This document shows, piece by piece, positions 4,958 to 12,558 of a stretch of DNA of 17,540 bases; position 1 is the stretch's first letter; each line of letters opens with the position of its first letter. The notes beneath the pieces were generated by a model, which did not search any database, had not been told where the DNA came from, and saw only the letters and a list, made by a program, of their open reading frames with translations. Source of the stretch: an uncultured Eubacterium sp. (lineage in GTDB: Bacteria; Bacillota; Clostridia; Oscillospirales; Acutalibacteraceae); contig UQPH01000030.1 of assembly GCA_900542875.1 (NCBI GenBank), positions 1-17,540 of the forward strand. The letters run 5' to 3'. The translations under genes and the position numbers were made by a program.

Positions 4958-4991
4958 AAAGCAGTGCTTCTCTTTTGAGTTGCACTGCTTT
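4958..4991. terminator. Bidirectional terminator between lemA and pduL
   Basis: AAAGCAGTGC (4958-4967) pairs perfectly with GCACTGCTTT (4982-4991), with an inner CTC-TTTT-GAG hairpin. A-run on the left and T-rich sequence on the right let it end both the plus-strand lemA operon and the minus-strand pduL gene. Confidence 0.82.
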
Positions 4992-5007
4992 ATAAATTTA
5001 ACGATAA

Positions 5008-5586
5008 TTACTTAATAATTGTGCCCATTGTGTTAGGCTTCATACCTGCTGCGTTAGCCTCATCGGTATCAATGTGCATAGCAAGCGCATAACTGTCGCT
5101 TACTCTTACAACAACATCGCCGAATGTAAGATTTCTGCCGTTAGCCGACGGAATCTCAACAGATACGATTTGACCGTTTGTAAGGCCGAATTCTTCTGCG
5201 TCCTTAGTGGTTGCGTGGATATGACGCTTTGCAGCGATAACACCGCATGGAATTTCAATCTCGCCGCAAGGACCTACAAGTTTGCAAGTGCCCGAGCCTT
5301 CAATGTCGCCCGATTCTCTTACCGGAGCAACAACGCCGATTGAACGAGCGTCGGTGAGAGAAAGTTCAACCTGTGTTGCTTTTCTGCACGGACCGAGAAT
5401 TGATACAGCAGGGAACTCACCCTTTGTGCCGACAACTCTTACTCTCTCCTCGCAAGCGAACTGACCCGGTTGAGAAAGTTCCTTTTTAACGGTAAGTTGA
5501 TAATCCTTGCCGAAAAGGGTCTCTAAATCTTCTTTTGATACATGAACATGTCTTGCCGAAATTTCGACAACTACCTGATTTGCCAT
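5008..5586 (-). CDS. pduL: Phosphate propanoyl/acetyltransferase PduL
   Basis: A 192-residue zinc enzyme that moves an acyl group between coenzyme A and phosphate. In anaerobes lacking classical Pta, PduL makes acetyl-phosphate for acetate production or assimilation. Zinc-ligand histidines are visible as H13/H15 in SARHVHVS, H122/H124 in AKRHIHAT and H171 in AMHIDTDEANA; GPCRKATQVE (65-74) is the conserved phosphate-site block. There is no N-terminal encapsulation helix and there are no shell genes nearby, which points to a free cytoplasmic enzyme and not a microcompartment one. The start at 5586 has AAGGAGA at nine bases; an in-frame TTG at 5610 is rejected. It has its own promoter and terminator. 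Confidence 0.95.
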   Translation of the reverse strand: MANQVVVEISARHVHVSKEDLETLFGKDYQLTVKKELSQPGQFACEERVRVVGTKGEFPAVSILGPCRKATQVELSLTDARSIGVVAPVRESGDIEGSGTCKLVGPCGEIEIPCGVIAAKRHIHATTKDAEEFGLTNGQIVSVEIPSANGRNLTFGDVVVRVSDSYALAMHIDTDEANAAGMKPNTMGTIIK

Positions 5587-5621
5587 AAAAGTAATCTCCT
5601 TTTTATTCAAATTACGAATAT

Positions 5622-5650
5622 ATATTAAACCATTTTATCTTGTTTTTCAA
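5622..5650 (-). promoter_or_regulatory. Promoter of pduL
   Basis: On the minus strand: -35 TTGAAA (5645-5650), a 17-bp spacer and -10 TAATAT (5622-5627). The predicted start is near 5615, giving a leader of about 29 bases. The -35 shares base 5645 with the -35 of the divergent promoter. Confidence 0.65.
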
Positions 5651-5668
5651 CCATAAATTTGCTAATAT
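5640..5668 (+). promoter_or_regulatory. Promoter of the uracil-DNA glycosylase gene
   Basis: -35 TTGTTT (5640-5645), a 17-bp spacer and -10 TAATAT (5663-5668), about 29 bases before the ATG. It runs divergently from the pduL promoter. Confidence 0.55.
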
Positions 5669-5697
5669 ATAAATAAATAATTTTAGGGGATTACCTT

Positions 5698-6261
5698 ATG
5701 TTCTTAGATGAATTGAAAAGAGAATGCGACTCTTGCCGCAGATGCGAACTCTGCGAGAGCAGGAATAACATAGTTTTCGGCGTGGGCAACGAGAATGCCG
5801 ACATAATGCTTATCGGCGAAGCACCCGGAGAAAACGAGGATATGCAGGGTCAGCCGTTTGTCGGTCGTTCGGGAAAGCTGCTTGACGAAATGATAGGCGA
5901 ATACGGTCTTTCAAGAGATAAAAACATCTACATTGCAAATATGCTAAAATGCCGTCCGCCGAAGAATCGTGACCCTAAACCGTCAGAACAGAATTTATGT
6001 ATCGAATGGCTTGACAGGCAGATAGAAATTATCGACCCGAAAATAATTGTTTGCGTAGGAAGAATTGCGGCGCAGAAACTTATCGGCAAGGAATTTAAGG
6101 TGACTAAGCAGCACGGCGAATTTATCGAAATCGGCGGCAGACTTTATACCGGCACATATCACCCTGCGGCTATTTTGCGTAATATAAACAATAAGCCGTT
6201 TGCCCTTGACGATTGGAAAAAAATCAGAGAAACGGCTGAAAGAAACGGACTTGATTTATAA
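5698..6261 (+). CDS. Uracil-DNA glycosylase, family 4 (iron-sulfur)
   Basis: A 187-residue enzyme that removes uracil from DNA at the first step of base excision repair. The catalytic and uracil-binding motif GEAPGENED (40-48) and the leucine-loop motif HPAAI (155-159) are those of family 4. The [4Fe-4S] ligands are C13 and C16 (C-x2-C), C85 in LKCRPP and C101. Extra cysteines C10 and C19 continue the x2 spacing. PFVGRSG (53-59) is also characteristic. Length is normal. The start has AGGGGA ribosome binding site. Its stop overlaps the start of the next gene by one base (TAATG), so the two are translationally coupled. Confidence 0.95.
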   Translation: MFLDELKRECDSCRRCELCESRNNIVFGVGNENADIMLIGEAPGENEDMQGQPFVGRSGKLLDEMIGEYGLSRDKNIYIANMLKCRPPKNRDPKPSEQNLCIEWLDRQIEIIDPKIIVCVGRIAAQKLIGKEFKVTKQHGEFIEIGGRLYTGTYHPAAILRNINNKPFALDDWKKIRETAERNGLDL

Positions 6262-6611
6262 TGCTGAAAAAATGGGATAACAAAACAAAAAAGAGATATT
6301 TAATCGGTGCGTTGCTTCTTTTTTCGGCGCTGTTTATTGTGTCGCTTGCCCTCGTTTTCGGCTTTTCGCATCTTGGAACGGGCAATTATACAGTGCCCCA
6401 AAAGTTCGGAATTGCGGCACTTTGTGCTCTTTTGCCCACAGGGTCGTACACGGGATTTTGCCTTATGTTTATAGGCAAGGGCGAACTCAGCACAAAGCAG
6501 TGCGTGCTTGCCGTCGTTTTTTGTTTGCCTCTTGTTTTGTATGCCTGCGTGTACGGAACTGTTATGCTGATACCGACTGTTCTTTGTGCGTTTAGTAAAA
6601 ATAAGTCTTGA
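6261..6611 (+). CDS. Small hypothetical membrane protein
   Basis: A 116-residue protein with three predicted membrane helices (about 13-35, 47-71 and 82-109). The N-terminus MLKKWDNKTKKRYLIG is basic, favouring a cytoplasmic N-terminus. No family is recognised and no catalytic motif is visible. It overlaps the glycosylase stop by one base, has no separate ribosome binding site beyond the end of that gene, and so probably depends on coupled translation. Its own stop codon TGA lies inside the -35 box TTGACA of the next promoter, so there is no spacer and no terminator between the operons. Confidence 0.7.
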   Translation: MLKKWDNKTKKRYLIGALLLFSALFIVSLALVFGFSHLGTGNYTVPQKFGIAALCALLPTGSYTGFCLMFIGKGELSTKQCVLAVVFCLPLVLYACVYGTVMLIPTVLCAFSKNKS

Positions 6612-6635
6612 CAAATTAATATTATAATATATAAT
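6608..6635 (+). promoter_or_regulatory. Promoter of the rimP-nusA-infB operon
   Basis: Consensus -35 TTGACA (6608-6613), a 16-bp spacer and consensus -10 TATAAT (6630-6635). A second TATAAT at 6623-6628 is too close to the -35. The predicted start is near 6642. The -35 contains the stop codon of the upstream membrane-protein gene. Confidence 0.75.
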
Positions 6636-6660
6636 ATAGATAATCGAATGTAAACAAAGT

Positions 6661-6689
6661 GAGGTGAGCCCAAGGGTTCGCTTCTTTTT
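6661..6689 (+). promoter_or_regulatory. Terminator-like hairpin in the rimP leader
   Basis: GAGGTGAGCC (6661-6670) pairs with GGTTCGCTTC (6675-6684), ten pairs including G-T wobbles, around the loop CAAG, followed by TTTTTATT. It lies between the operon promoter and rimP, so it would act as an attenuator or as a partial terminator for read-through. NusA autoregulation of this operon is known in other bacteria, but a link to this hairpin is inference. Confidence 0.55.
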
Positions 6690-6734
6690 ATTGTAAGACG
6701 TTTTTATGTAATGTCTTTTGTTGGAGATGAAATT

Positions 6735-7223
6735 TTGGCAAAGTTGAATACTGTGCAGAGGGTTGAAGAAATTATCGCTCCCATAGCAAAGAATATGGGC
6801 TTCGATTTGTGGAATGTTCAATTCTCTAAGGAGGGTACGGACTGGTACCTTAGAATTTTTATCGATAAAGACGGCGGAGTGGATATTAACGATTGCGTTG
6901 ATTTTACTCACGCTGTTACAAAGCCGCTCGACGAGGCAGACCCCATAAGTCAAAGTTATATGCTGGAGGTCAGTTCACCCGGTGTTGAGCGAGAACTTGT
7001 AAAAGATGAGCATTTTGAAAAATATATAGGTTCGCCCGTTATGATGAGAACCATCAGAGCAATCGACGGCGTGCGTGATTTTAACGGAAAACTTGTCGGA
7101 TACGAGAACAAGGAAATCACAGTTGAACTTAAAGACGGCGAAAATATCACCGTTAATAAGAAAGATACTTCTTATGTTAAGCTCGACGATTTTGATATAA
7201 ATGATTTTAATCAGGAAATCTAA
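6735..7223 (+). CDS. rimP: Ribosome maturation factor RimP
   Basis: A 162-residue factor needed for maturation of the 30S subunit. The N-terminal domain has the typical VEEIIAPIAKNMGFDLWNVQF and WYLRIFIDKDGGVDINDC blocks, and the signature YMLEVSSPGVERELV closes it. A C-terminal SH3-like domain follows (about 85-160). I prefer the TTG at 6735: GGAG lies eight bases upstream and the length then matches the family (about 155). The in-frame ATG at 6711 has no ribosome binding site and would add eight residues. It is the first gene of the operon, behind a terminator-like leader hairpin. Confidence 0.93.
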   Translation: MAKLNTVQRVEEIIAPIAKNMGFDLWNVQFSKEGTDWYLRIFIDKDGGVDINDCVDFTHAVTKPLDEADPISQSYMLEVSSPGVERELVKDEHFEKYIGSPVMMRTIRAIDGVRDFNGKLVGYENKEITVELKDGENITVNKKDTSYVKLDDFDINDFNQEI

Positions 7224-7252
7224 ATTAATTACCGAAAGGATGATAGGAAGAA

Positions 7253-8305
7253 ATGAATAAGGAATTTTTTGAAGCAGTAAAAATGCTTACGGCAGAAAAA
7301 GGCATTTCCGAGGAATACCTTTATGATAAGATTGCGGCTGCAATCGTTGTTGCGGCTAAGCATGATTATAACGGCAAGGACATAGTTCATTGCGACATTG
7401 ATCCCGAGAAAATGACTATCAAGGTCTATGTTACAAAGAATGTTGTAGAGGAAATTGAGGACCCCGATACAGACCTTACTCTCGAGCAGGCACAGCTTAT
7501 TCGCAAGAGTGCAAAGGTCGGCAAGACCATCAACATTCCTCTTAAAACAAAGGAGTTCGGCAGAATCGTTGCTCAGACTGCAAAGCATGTTATCCGTCAG
7601 GGTATTCGTGAGGCAGAAAGAGGAAAAATGCTTGAGGAATTCCAGAGCAAGAATCAGGAACTTATTACCGCAAAGGTTAATAAGGTTGACCCTGTTACAG
7701 GAAACGCAGTGCTCGAGATAGGTAAGAGTGAGGCTATTCTTCCTAAGGCAGAGCAGGTTCCGGGCGAGACTCTTGTTGAGGGACAGATGATTAAGATTTT
7801 TGTTGTTGATGTTAAGGATGTCGGCAAGGGACCTAAGGTTATGATAAGCCGTACGCACCCGGGTCTTGTAAGACGCCTGTTTGAAACGGAAGTTCCCGAA
7901 ATTTTTGACGGAACTATCGAGATTATGAGCGTTTCCCGTGAGGCAGGCTCCCGCACAAAGATTGCCGTTATGTCAAAGGATGAGGACGTAGACGCAGTAG
8001 GCTCATGTATCGGACCGAGAGGACAGAGAGTATCGAATGTTGTTGACGCTCTCGGCGGTGAAAAGATTGATATTGTTAAGTACAGTACAGACCCGGCGGA
8101 ATTTGTTTCTGCGGCTCTTGCTCCTGCCGATGTTCTCTCTGTTGAAATTCTTGACGAGGACGCTAAGTCATGCCGAGCAACCGTACCCGACGACCAACTC
8201 TCACTCGCTATCGGAAACAAAGGACAGAATGTTCGTCTCGCTGCTAAGCTTACATCTTGGAAGATAGATATTAAGCCTGAATCGGGATTCTATGAGGGTG
8301 AGTAA
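7253..8305 (+). CDS. nusA: Transcription termination/antitermination factor NusA
   Basis: A 350-residue RNA polymerase-binding factor that influences pausing, intrinsic termination and antitermination. It has the N-terminal polymerase-binding domain (about 1-125), an S1 domain (about 133-198; ELITAKVNKVDPVTGNAVLEIG), and KH1 with GPRGQRVSNVVDALGGEKIDIV (from about 243). KH2 carries AIGNKGQNVRLAAKLTSWKIDI near the end. It stops right after KH2, the short Gram-positive form without the acidic repeats of enteric NusA. A GGATGATAGGAAG ribosome binding region precedes the ATG. The gene follows rimP after 29 bases and rnpM starts two bases after its stop. Confidence 0.97.
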   Translation: MNKEFFEAVKMLTAEKGISEEYLYDKIAAAIVVAAKHDYNGKDIVHCDIDPEKMTIKVYVTKNVVEEIEDPDTDLTLEQAQLIRKSAKVGKTINIPLKTKEFGRIVAQTAKHVIRQGIREAERGKMLEEFQSKNQELITAKVNKVDPVTGNAVLEIGKSEAILPKAEQVPGETLVEGQMIKIFVVDVKDVGKGPKVMISRTHPGLVRRLFETEVPEIFDGTIEIMSVSREAGSRTKIAVMSKDEDVDAVGSCIGPRGQRVSNVVDALGGEKIDIVKYSTDPAEFVSAALAPADVLSVEILDEDAKSCRATVPDDQLSLAIGNKGQNVRLAAKLTSWKIDIKPESGFYEGE

Positions 8306-8306
8306 T

Positions 8307-8573
8307 ATGAAAGCAAAAAAAGTACCTATGAGAATGTGCACCGGCTGCGGTGAAATGTTTGATAAGCGTACTCTCGTAAGAGTGGTTAAAAGCCCTGACG
8401 GCGAGGTAAGTTTAGACTTGACCGGAAAGAAATCCGGCAGAGGTGCTTATGTATGCAAAAATGCCGAATGCCTCAAGAAAGCAAGAAAGAAAAGAGCTTT
8501 TGAAAGAGCTTTTTCCATGCAGATTGAGGATGAGGTTTATGATAAAATGGAAGAAGAAATAGCAAATGCCTAA
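8307..8573 (+). CDS. rnpM: RNase P modulator RnpM (YlxR)
   Basis: An 88-residue basic RNA-binding protein of the YlxR family (DUF448). Signatures are the CTGCGE motif (C11, C14), GRGAYVC (44-50) and C55 in the lysine-rich KNAECLKKARKKRAFERAF stretch. In Bacillus subtilis the homologue has been reported to bind RNase P RNA and modulate its activity. The ATG at 8307 is preferred over the in-frame one at 8292 because GAGGGTGAG sits just upstream and the family begins with KxxxPxRxC. Its last eight bases overlap the L7Ae-like gene. Confidence 0.94.
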   Translation: MKAKKVPMRMCTGCGEMFDKRTLVRVVKSPDGEVSLDLTGKKSGRGAYVCKNAECLKKARKKRAFERAFSMQIEDEVYDKMEEEIANA

Positions 8574-8901
8574 GAAGTATTTATCTATGCTGGGGCTTGC
8601 AAGGCGAGCAGGTAAGCTGTCGATGGGCCACGATATGGCAATGAATGCACTCAGAAATCACAGTGCAAAGCTTATAATTTTTGCAGGCGATATATCCGAA
8701 AGACTCATTGAGGAATTTGAGTATGCGTCGGAGAAGTATTATCCCTCTCTTCAATGTGTGAAAATTGAGGAGACGATAGATGAACTTCATCACGCTTTGG
8801 GTTACAGGGCAGGAGTTATAACTGTTGACGACAGCAATTTTTCCGGCAGAATTAAAGAATTAATTATTCAGGAGGAAAACGCTTATGGTAATAAAGATTA
8901 A
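8566..8901 (+). CDS. L7Ae-family ribosomal/kink-turn RNA-binding protein (YlxQ-like)
   Basis: A 111-residue protein of the L7Ae/L30e/YbxF family, members of which bind kink-turn RNAs. The opening LSMLGLARRAGKLSMGHDM and the block KLIIFAGDISERL (about 35-47) fit this family; GYRAGVITVDDSNFSGRI occupies the C-terminal third. It is the gene normally placed between ylxR and infB in Bacillota. It overlaps rnpM by eight bases and infB by 17, and its end carries the strong AGGAGG ribosome binding site of infB, so translation is closely coupled. Confidence 0.92.
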   Translation: MPKKYLSMLGLARRAGKLSMGHDMAMNALRNHSAKLIIFAGDISERLIEEFEYASEKYYPSLQCVKIEETIDELHHALGYRAGVITVDDSNFSGRIKELIIQEENAYGNKD

Positions 8902-11260
8902 GGTTTCCGAAATCGCAAAGGATTTAGGAAAGTCAAATAAAGACATTATCGAAATTCTCGACGCATACTGCGACGGACCCGCAAAAAAGGCAGGCACGGC
9001 GCTTAGTGACGAGGAACTTAATGTAATTTTCGATAAGATTACACAGGACAGCAGTGTGAGCAATTTTGATTCATACTATGCAAAGAAGAAGGCAAAGCCC
9101 GTATCCGAAAAGAAGCCCGCAAAGAAATCGGCTCCTAAGGATAAGAAAGACGATGCAAAGGCAAAGAAACATCAGAGCCAGGCTGCCATTCTTCAAATGG
9201 CGGAGCAAGCTGCAAAGAGAGCCGAAGAAAAGGCTAAGAAAAAAGCCGAGCAGGTACCGCAGGCAAGAACAAAGGGCGAGGCTCGTCATATTGACACGAG
9301 AGTTAATAATGTCGATCTCGAGAAGTATAACCAGAAGTACGAGGATATTTCGCCTGCAAACACCGTAGGTGATTACCAAAAGAAACAAAAGCTTAACCAA
9401 AAGTCTAAGCAGTACAGAAAGAAGAGACCGCAGGGTATGCATGCCCGCTCAAAGAAAGAGACAGAGGCACAGCGTCTTGCTCGTATTGCGGAGCAGAGAA
9501 AGAACCAGAAGATTAAAATTACCATTCCCGAGGAAATTACCGTCGGTGAACTTGCTTCTCTTCTTCGTATGTCCGCAAACGAGGTAATTAAGGCTCTTAT
9601 GAAACTCGGTATGATGGTAACCGTTAACGAGGTTATCGACTACGACACTGCAGAAATCGTTGCAACCGAGCTTGGCGCAAAGGTAGAAAAGGAAGTTGTC
9701 GTTTCTATCGAGGAGCAGATTATCGAGGCAGAGAACGAAAATGACGAAAACGCAGTAACCCGTCCTCCCGTTGTTTGTGTTATGGGTCACGTTGACCACG
9801 GTAAAACTTCAATTCTTGACGCTATTCGTAATACTTCCGTTACCTCGACCGAGGCAGGCGGAATTACTCAGGCTATCGGTGCATATCAGGTTACCACTCC
9901 GGACAATCAGACTATCACATTCCTTGATACTCCGGGACACGCAGCATTTACCGCTATGCGTGCAAGAGGTGCAATGAGTACGGATATCGCCGTTCTTGTT
10001 GTGGCTGCGGATGACGGTATTATGCCGCAGACCGTTGAGGCTATTAACCACGCAAAAGCAGCAGGCGTTGAAATCATCGTTGCTATCAATAAGATGGATA
10101 AAGAGGGCGCAAATCCCGACAGGGTTATGCAGCAACTTACAGAGCACGAACTTGTTCCCGAGGAATGGGGCGGCGATGTTATCTGTGTTCCTGTTTCGGC
10201 AAAGACCAAGATGGGTATAGATAAGCTGCTTGAAACCATTAATCTTGTTGCCGAGATGTGCGAACTCAAGGCAAATCCCGACAGAAGCGCAAAGGGCGTT
10301 GTTATTGAGGCTAAACTCGATAAGGGCAGAGGTCCTATTGCTACTCTTCTCGTTCAAAACGGTACGCTTCGTTCGGGCGATGTTATTGTAGCAGGCACTG
10401 CCGTAGGTAAGGTTAGGGCTATGACCGATTATAAGGGCAAGAAGATTAATTCGGCAGGTCCGTCGGTTCCTGTTGAGATTATGGGTCTTGATCAGGCACC
10501 TATGAGCGGTGATTTGTTCAATGCCGTATCGGACGAAAAACTTGCACGTCAGCTTGTTGAGCAGAGAAGAGAAGAGGCTAAGGAGGAAGAATTTAAGGCA
10601 TTCCAGAAAGTTACTCTCGATACTCTCTTTGATACTCTTCAGGACGGCGAGATGAAGGAACTTAACATTATCGTTAAGGCTGATGTTCAGGGCTCCGTTG
10701 AGGCTGTTAAGCAGTCACTTCTTAAGATTGAAAACGACGAGGTTCGTGTTAAGATTATCCACGGCGGTGTAGGTATAATTAACGAGAGCGATGTAATGCT
10801 TGCAAATGCGTCAAACGCTATTATCGTAGGCTTTGCTATCGGCGTTGACCCGGTTGCTCAGGAAACAGCTTCCCGTGACGGAATTGAGATTAAAACCTAT
10901 GACATTATTTATGACGCCATTGAGGATATTGAAAACGCTATGCGTGGTATGAGAGCACCTAAGTACAGAGATGTACCTACCGGCTCGGCAGAGGTTCGTG
11001 AGGTTTACAAAATCTCGTCGGCAGGTACTATTGCAGGATGTGTTGTTACATCTGGTAATATCAAGCGTGGCGGTAAAGTTAAGGTTATGCGAAACAATAA
11101 GGAAATTGCCGATGTTGAAATCGCAAACCTTAAGAGATTTAAGGATGAGGTTAAAGAGGTATCCTCGGGATACGAATGCGGCATAAGCCTTACAGGCTTT
11201 GACGATATTCAGACCGGCGATGTCTTTGAGGCTTATATTGTTGAGGAATACAGAGATTAA
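8885..11260 (+). CDS. infB: Translation initiation factor IF-2
   Basis: A 791-residue GTPase that brings initiator tRNA to the 30S subunit and promotes subunit joining. An IF2N subdomain is at about 2-52, then a lysine/alanine/glutamate-rich linker (about 65-190) and a second IF2N (about 211-262; ITIPEEITVGELASLL). The G domain has G1 GHVDHGKT (301-308), G3 DTPGH (348-352), G4 NKMDK (402-406) and G5 SAK (438-440); G2 is GGITQAIG. Domains II to IV follow and end with FEAYIVEEYRD. The ATG at 8885 has AGGAGG at a good distance. The long repetitive linker explains several meaningless open frames in other phases here. Confidence 0.98.
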   Translation: MVIKIKVSEIAKDLGKSNKDIIEILDAYCDGPAKKAGTALSDEELNVIFDKITQDSSVSNFDSYYAKKKAKPVSEKKPAKKSAPKDKKDDAKAKKHQSQAAILQMAEQAAKRAEEKAKKKAEQVPQARTKGEARHIDTRVNNVDLEKYNQKYEDISPANTVGDYQKKQKLNQKSKQYRKKRPQGMHARSKKETEAQRLARIAEQRKNQKIKITIPEEITVGELASLLRMSANEVIKALMKLGMMVTVNEVIDYDTAEIVATELGAKVEKEVVVSIEEQIIEAENENDENAVTRPPVVCVMGHVDHGKTSILDAIRNTSVTSTEAGGITQAIGAYQVTTPDNQTITFLDTPGHAAFTAMRARGAMSTDIAVLVVAADDGIMPQTVEAINHAKAAGVEIIVAINKMDKEGANPDRVMQQLTEHELVPEEWGGDVICVPVSAKTKMGIDKLLETINLVAEMCELKANPDRSAKGVVIEAKLDKGRGPIATLLVQNGTLRSGDVIVAGTAVGKVRAMTDYKGKKINSAGPSVPVEIMGLDQAPMSGDLFNAVSDEKLARQLVEQRREEAKEEEFKAFQKVTLDTLFDTLQDGEMKELNIIVKADVQGSVEAVKQSLLKIENDEVRVKIIHGGVGIINESDVMLANASNAIIVGFAIGVDPVAQETASRDGIEIKTYDIIYDAIEDIENAMRGMRAPKYRDVPTGSAEVREVYKISSAGTIAGCVVTSGNIKRGGKVKVMRNNKEIADVEIANLKRFKDEVKEVSSGYECGISLTGFDDIQTGDVFEAYIVEEYRD

Positions 11261-11263
11261 TCT

Positions 11264-11620
11264 ATGGCAGGATACAGAATAGACAGAATTACAGAGGATA
11301 TAAAAAGAGAACTTATCGCCGTTCTCAGAGATGTAAAAGACCCGAGGGTCGGCGGTAAGATGCTCAGTATTGTAAAGGTAGATGTCAGCAGCGATTTAAG
11401 TTACTGTAAGGTTTATGTCAGTGCACTTGAGGGCACCGACGCCGCAAAGGAGGCTGTTAAGGGCTTAAAGGCGGCGCAGGGCTTCATAAGGGGCAGACTT
11501 TCATCTGCGCTGCACCTTCGTAAAACTCCGGAACTTAAATTTGTTGCGGACGATTCTATCGAAAAAGGTATGGAACTGTTTGATAAGTTAAAGGGTATAG
11601 AAATTAACGATGAAAATTAA
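11264..11620 (+). CDS. rbfA: 30S ribosome-binding factor RbfA
   Basis: A 118-residue KH-fold protein that helps late maturation of the 16S rRNA 5' end. RIDRITEDIKRELIAVL at the start, VKDPRVG (24-30), KVYVSALEG and the block LHLRKTPELKFVADDSIEKG (about 83-102) are all characteristic. Length matches the family. It starts three bases after infB and overlaps nrnA by 11 bases. Some Bacillota carry ylxP between infB and rbfA; it is absent here. Confidence 0.96.
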   Translation: MAGYRIDRITEDIKRELIAVLRDVKDPRVGGKMLSIVKVDVSSDLSYCKVYVSALEGTDAAKEAVKGLKAAQGFIRGRLSSALHLRKTPELKFVADDSIEKGMELFDKLKGIEINDEN

Positions 11621-12557
11621 TGTTGAAAAGTGTGCCGGACTGCTTAAAGACAGAGATAACATTCTTATTTTGTGCCATGCACATCCGGACGGAGATACAC
11701 TCGGCTGCGGCTATGCTCTGCTCAGAGCTTTGCAAAAGCAGGGAAAAACCGTAAGACTCGAATGTGCGGACGAAATACCGAAAAAGTACAGTTATTTGTA
11801 CGATGATATTACCGTCTCCGATTTTAATGAGGAGTATGTTATCGCCGTAGACGTCGCAACGGAAAATTTGCTCGGCTCACTTGAGGAGAAATATGCAGGC
11901 AGGGTGGACCTGTGCATAGACCACCACGGAACAAATACCGATTACGCAAAATATCTGCTTCTTAATGCCGATGCGGTGGCAGCCTGTGAGGTTGTGCTTA
12001 AAGTCATTAAGGCTATGGGAGTTGAGATTGATAAGAAAATGGCTGACTGCCTTTATACGGGAATTACCACGGATTCAGGCTGTTTCAGATATTCGAGCGT
12101 TACCTCGAACACTCACAGAAGTGCGGCGGAACTTATCGACCTCGGTGCGGATAACGGATATATCAACCGTCTTATGTTTGAAACAAAGACTAAGAAATTT
12201 GCAGCTTTGGAGCGTCTCGCAACTCAGGGAATGGAGTTTTTCCTGAACGAGCGTGTTTGCGTTATTACCGTTACAAATGAGATGTACGAGCAAACGGGAA
12301 CAGATGAGCAGGACACGGAGGCTCTTCCTCCGCTTACCAGGCAGATTGAGGGCGTAGAGATAGGTCTTACCATTCGTGAAAAAAATGACAAGACCTGCAA
12401 GTGCTCAATCAGAACCTTTGAGAGCGTAAATGCGGCTGAACTTGCCGGAGCATTCGGCGGCGGCGGACATAAGCAGGCGGCGGCTTGTCGCTTTGACTGC
12501 GATGTTCAAACGGCAAAGAAGATGCTTGTTGAAAAATCCAAGGAATTGCTGAAATAA
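11610..12557 (+). CDS. nrnA: DHH/DHHA1 phosphoesterase NrnA (nanoRNase/pAp phosphatase)
   Basis: A 315-residue enzyme that degrades very short RNAs from the 5' end and, in several homologues, removes the 3' phosphate of pAp. Metal-binding motifs are HAHPDGD (23-29), DVA (81-83), DHH (104-106) and TTDSG with D155. The DHHA1 substrate-binding domain ends in GGGGHKQAAA (283-292). The length is normal. It overlaps rbfA by 11 bases and truB starts one base after its stop. In clostridial genomes it often lies in this operon, tying RNA turnover to ribosome and tRNA maturation. Confidence 0.94.
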   Translation: MKINVEKCAGLLKDRDNILILCHAHPDGDTLGCGYALLRALQKQGKTVRLECADEIPKKYSYLYDDITVSDFNEEYVIAVDVATENLLGSLEEKYAGRVDLCIDHHGTNTDYAKYLLLNADAVAACEVVLKVIKAMGVEIDKKMADCLYTGITTDSGCFRYSSVTSNTHRSAAELIDLGADNGYINRLMFETKTKKFAALERLATQGMEFFLNERVCVITVTNEMYEQTGTDEQDTEALPPLTRQIEGVEIGLTIREKNDKTCKCSIRTFESVNAAELAGAFGGGGHKQAAACRFDCDVQTAKKMLVEKSKELLK

Positions 12558-12558
12558 T

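Noticed and set aside
5008..5586. PduL as part of a bacterial microcompartment
   Set aside because: No encapsulation peptide and no shell protein or aldehyde dehydrogenase genes in the window.
5587..5610. TTG start extending pduL by eight codons
   Set aside because: The extension spans the ribosome binding site of the ATG at 5586, and the family starts near that ATG.
9066..9587. Several arginine- and leucine-rich open frames on both strands within infB
   Set aside because: They are shadows of the lysine/glutamate-rich linker of IF-2 with no ribosome binding sites or family resemblance.
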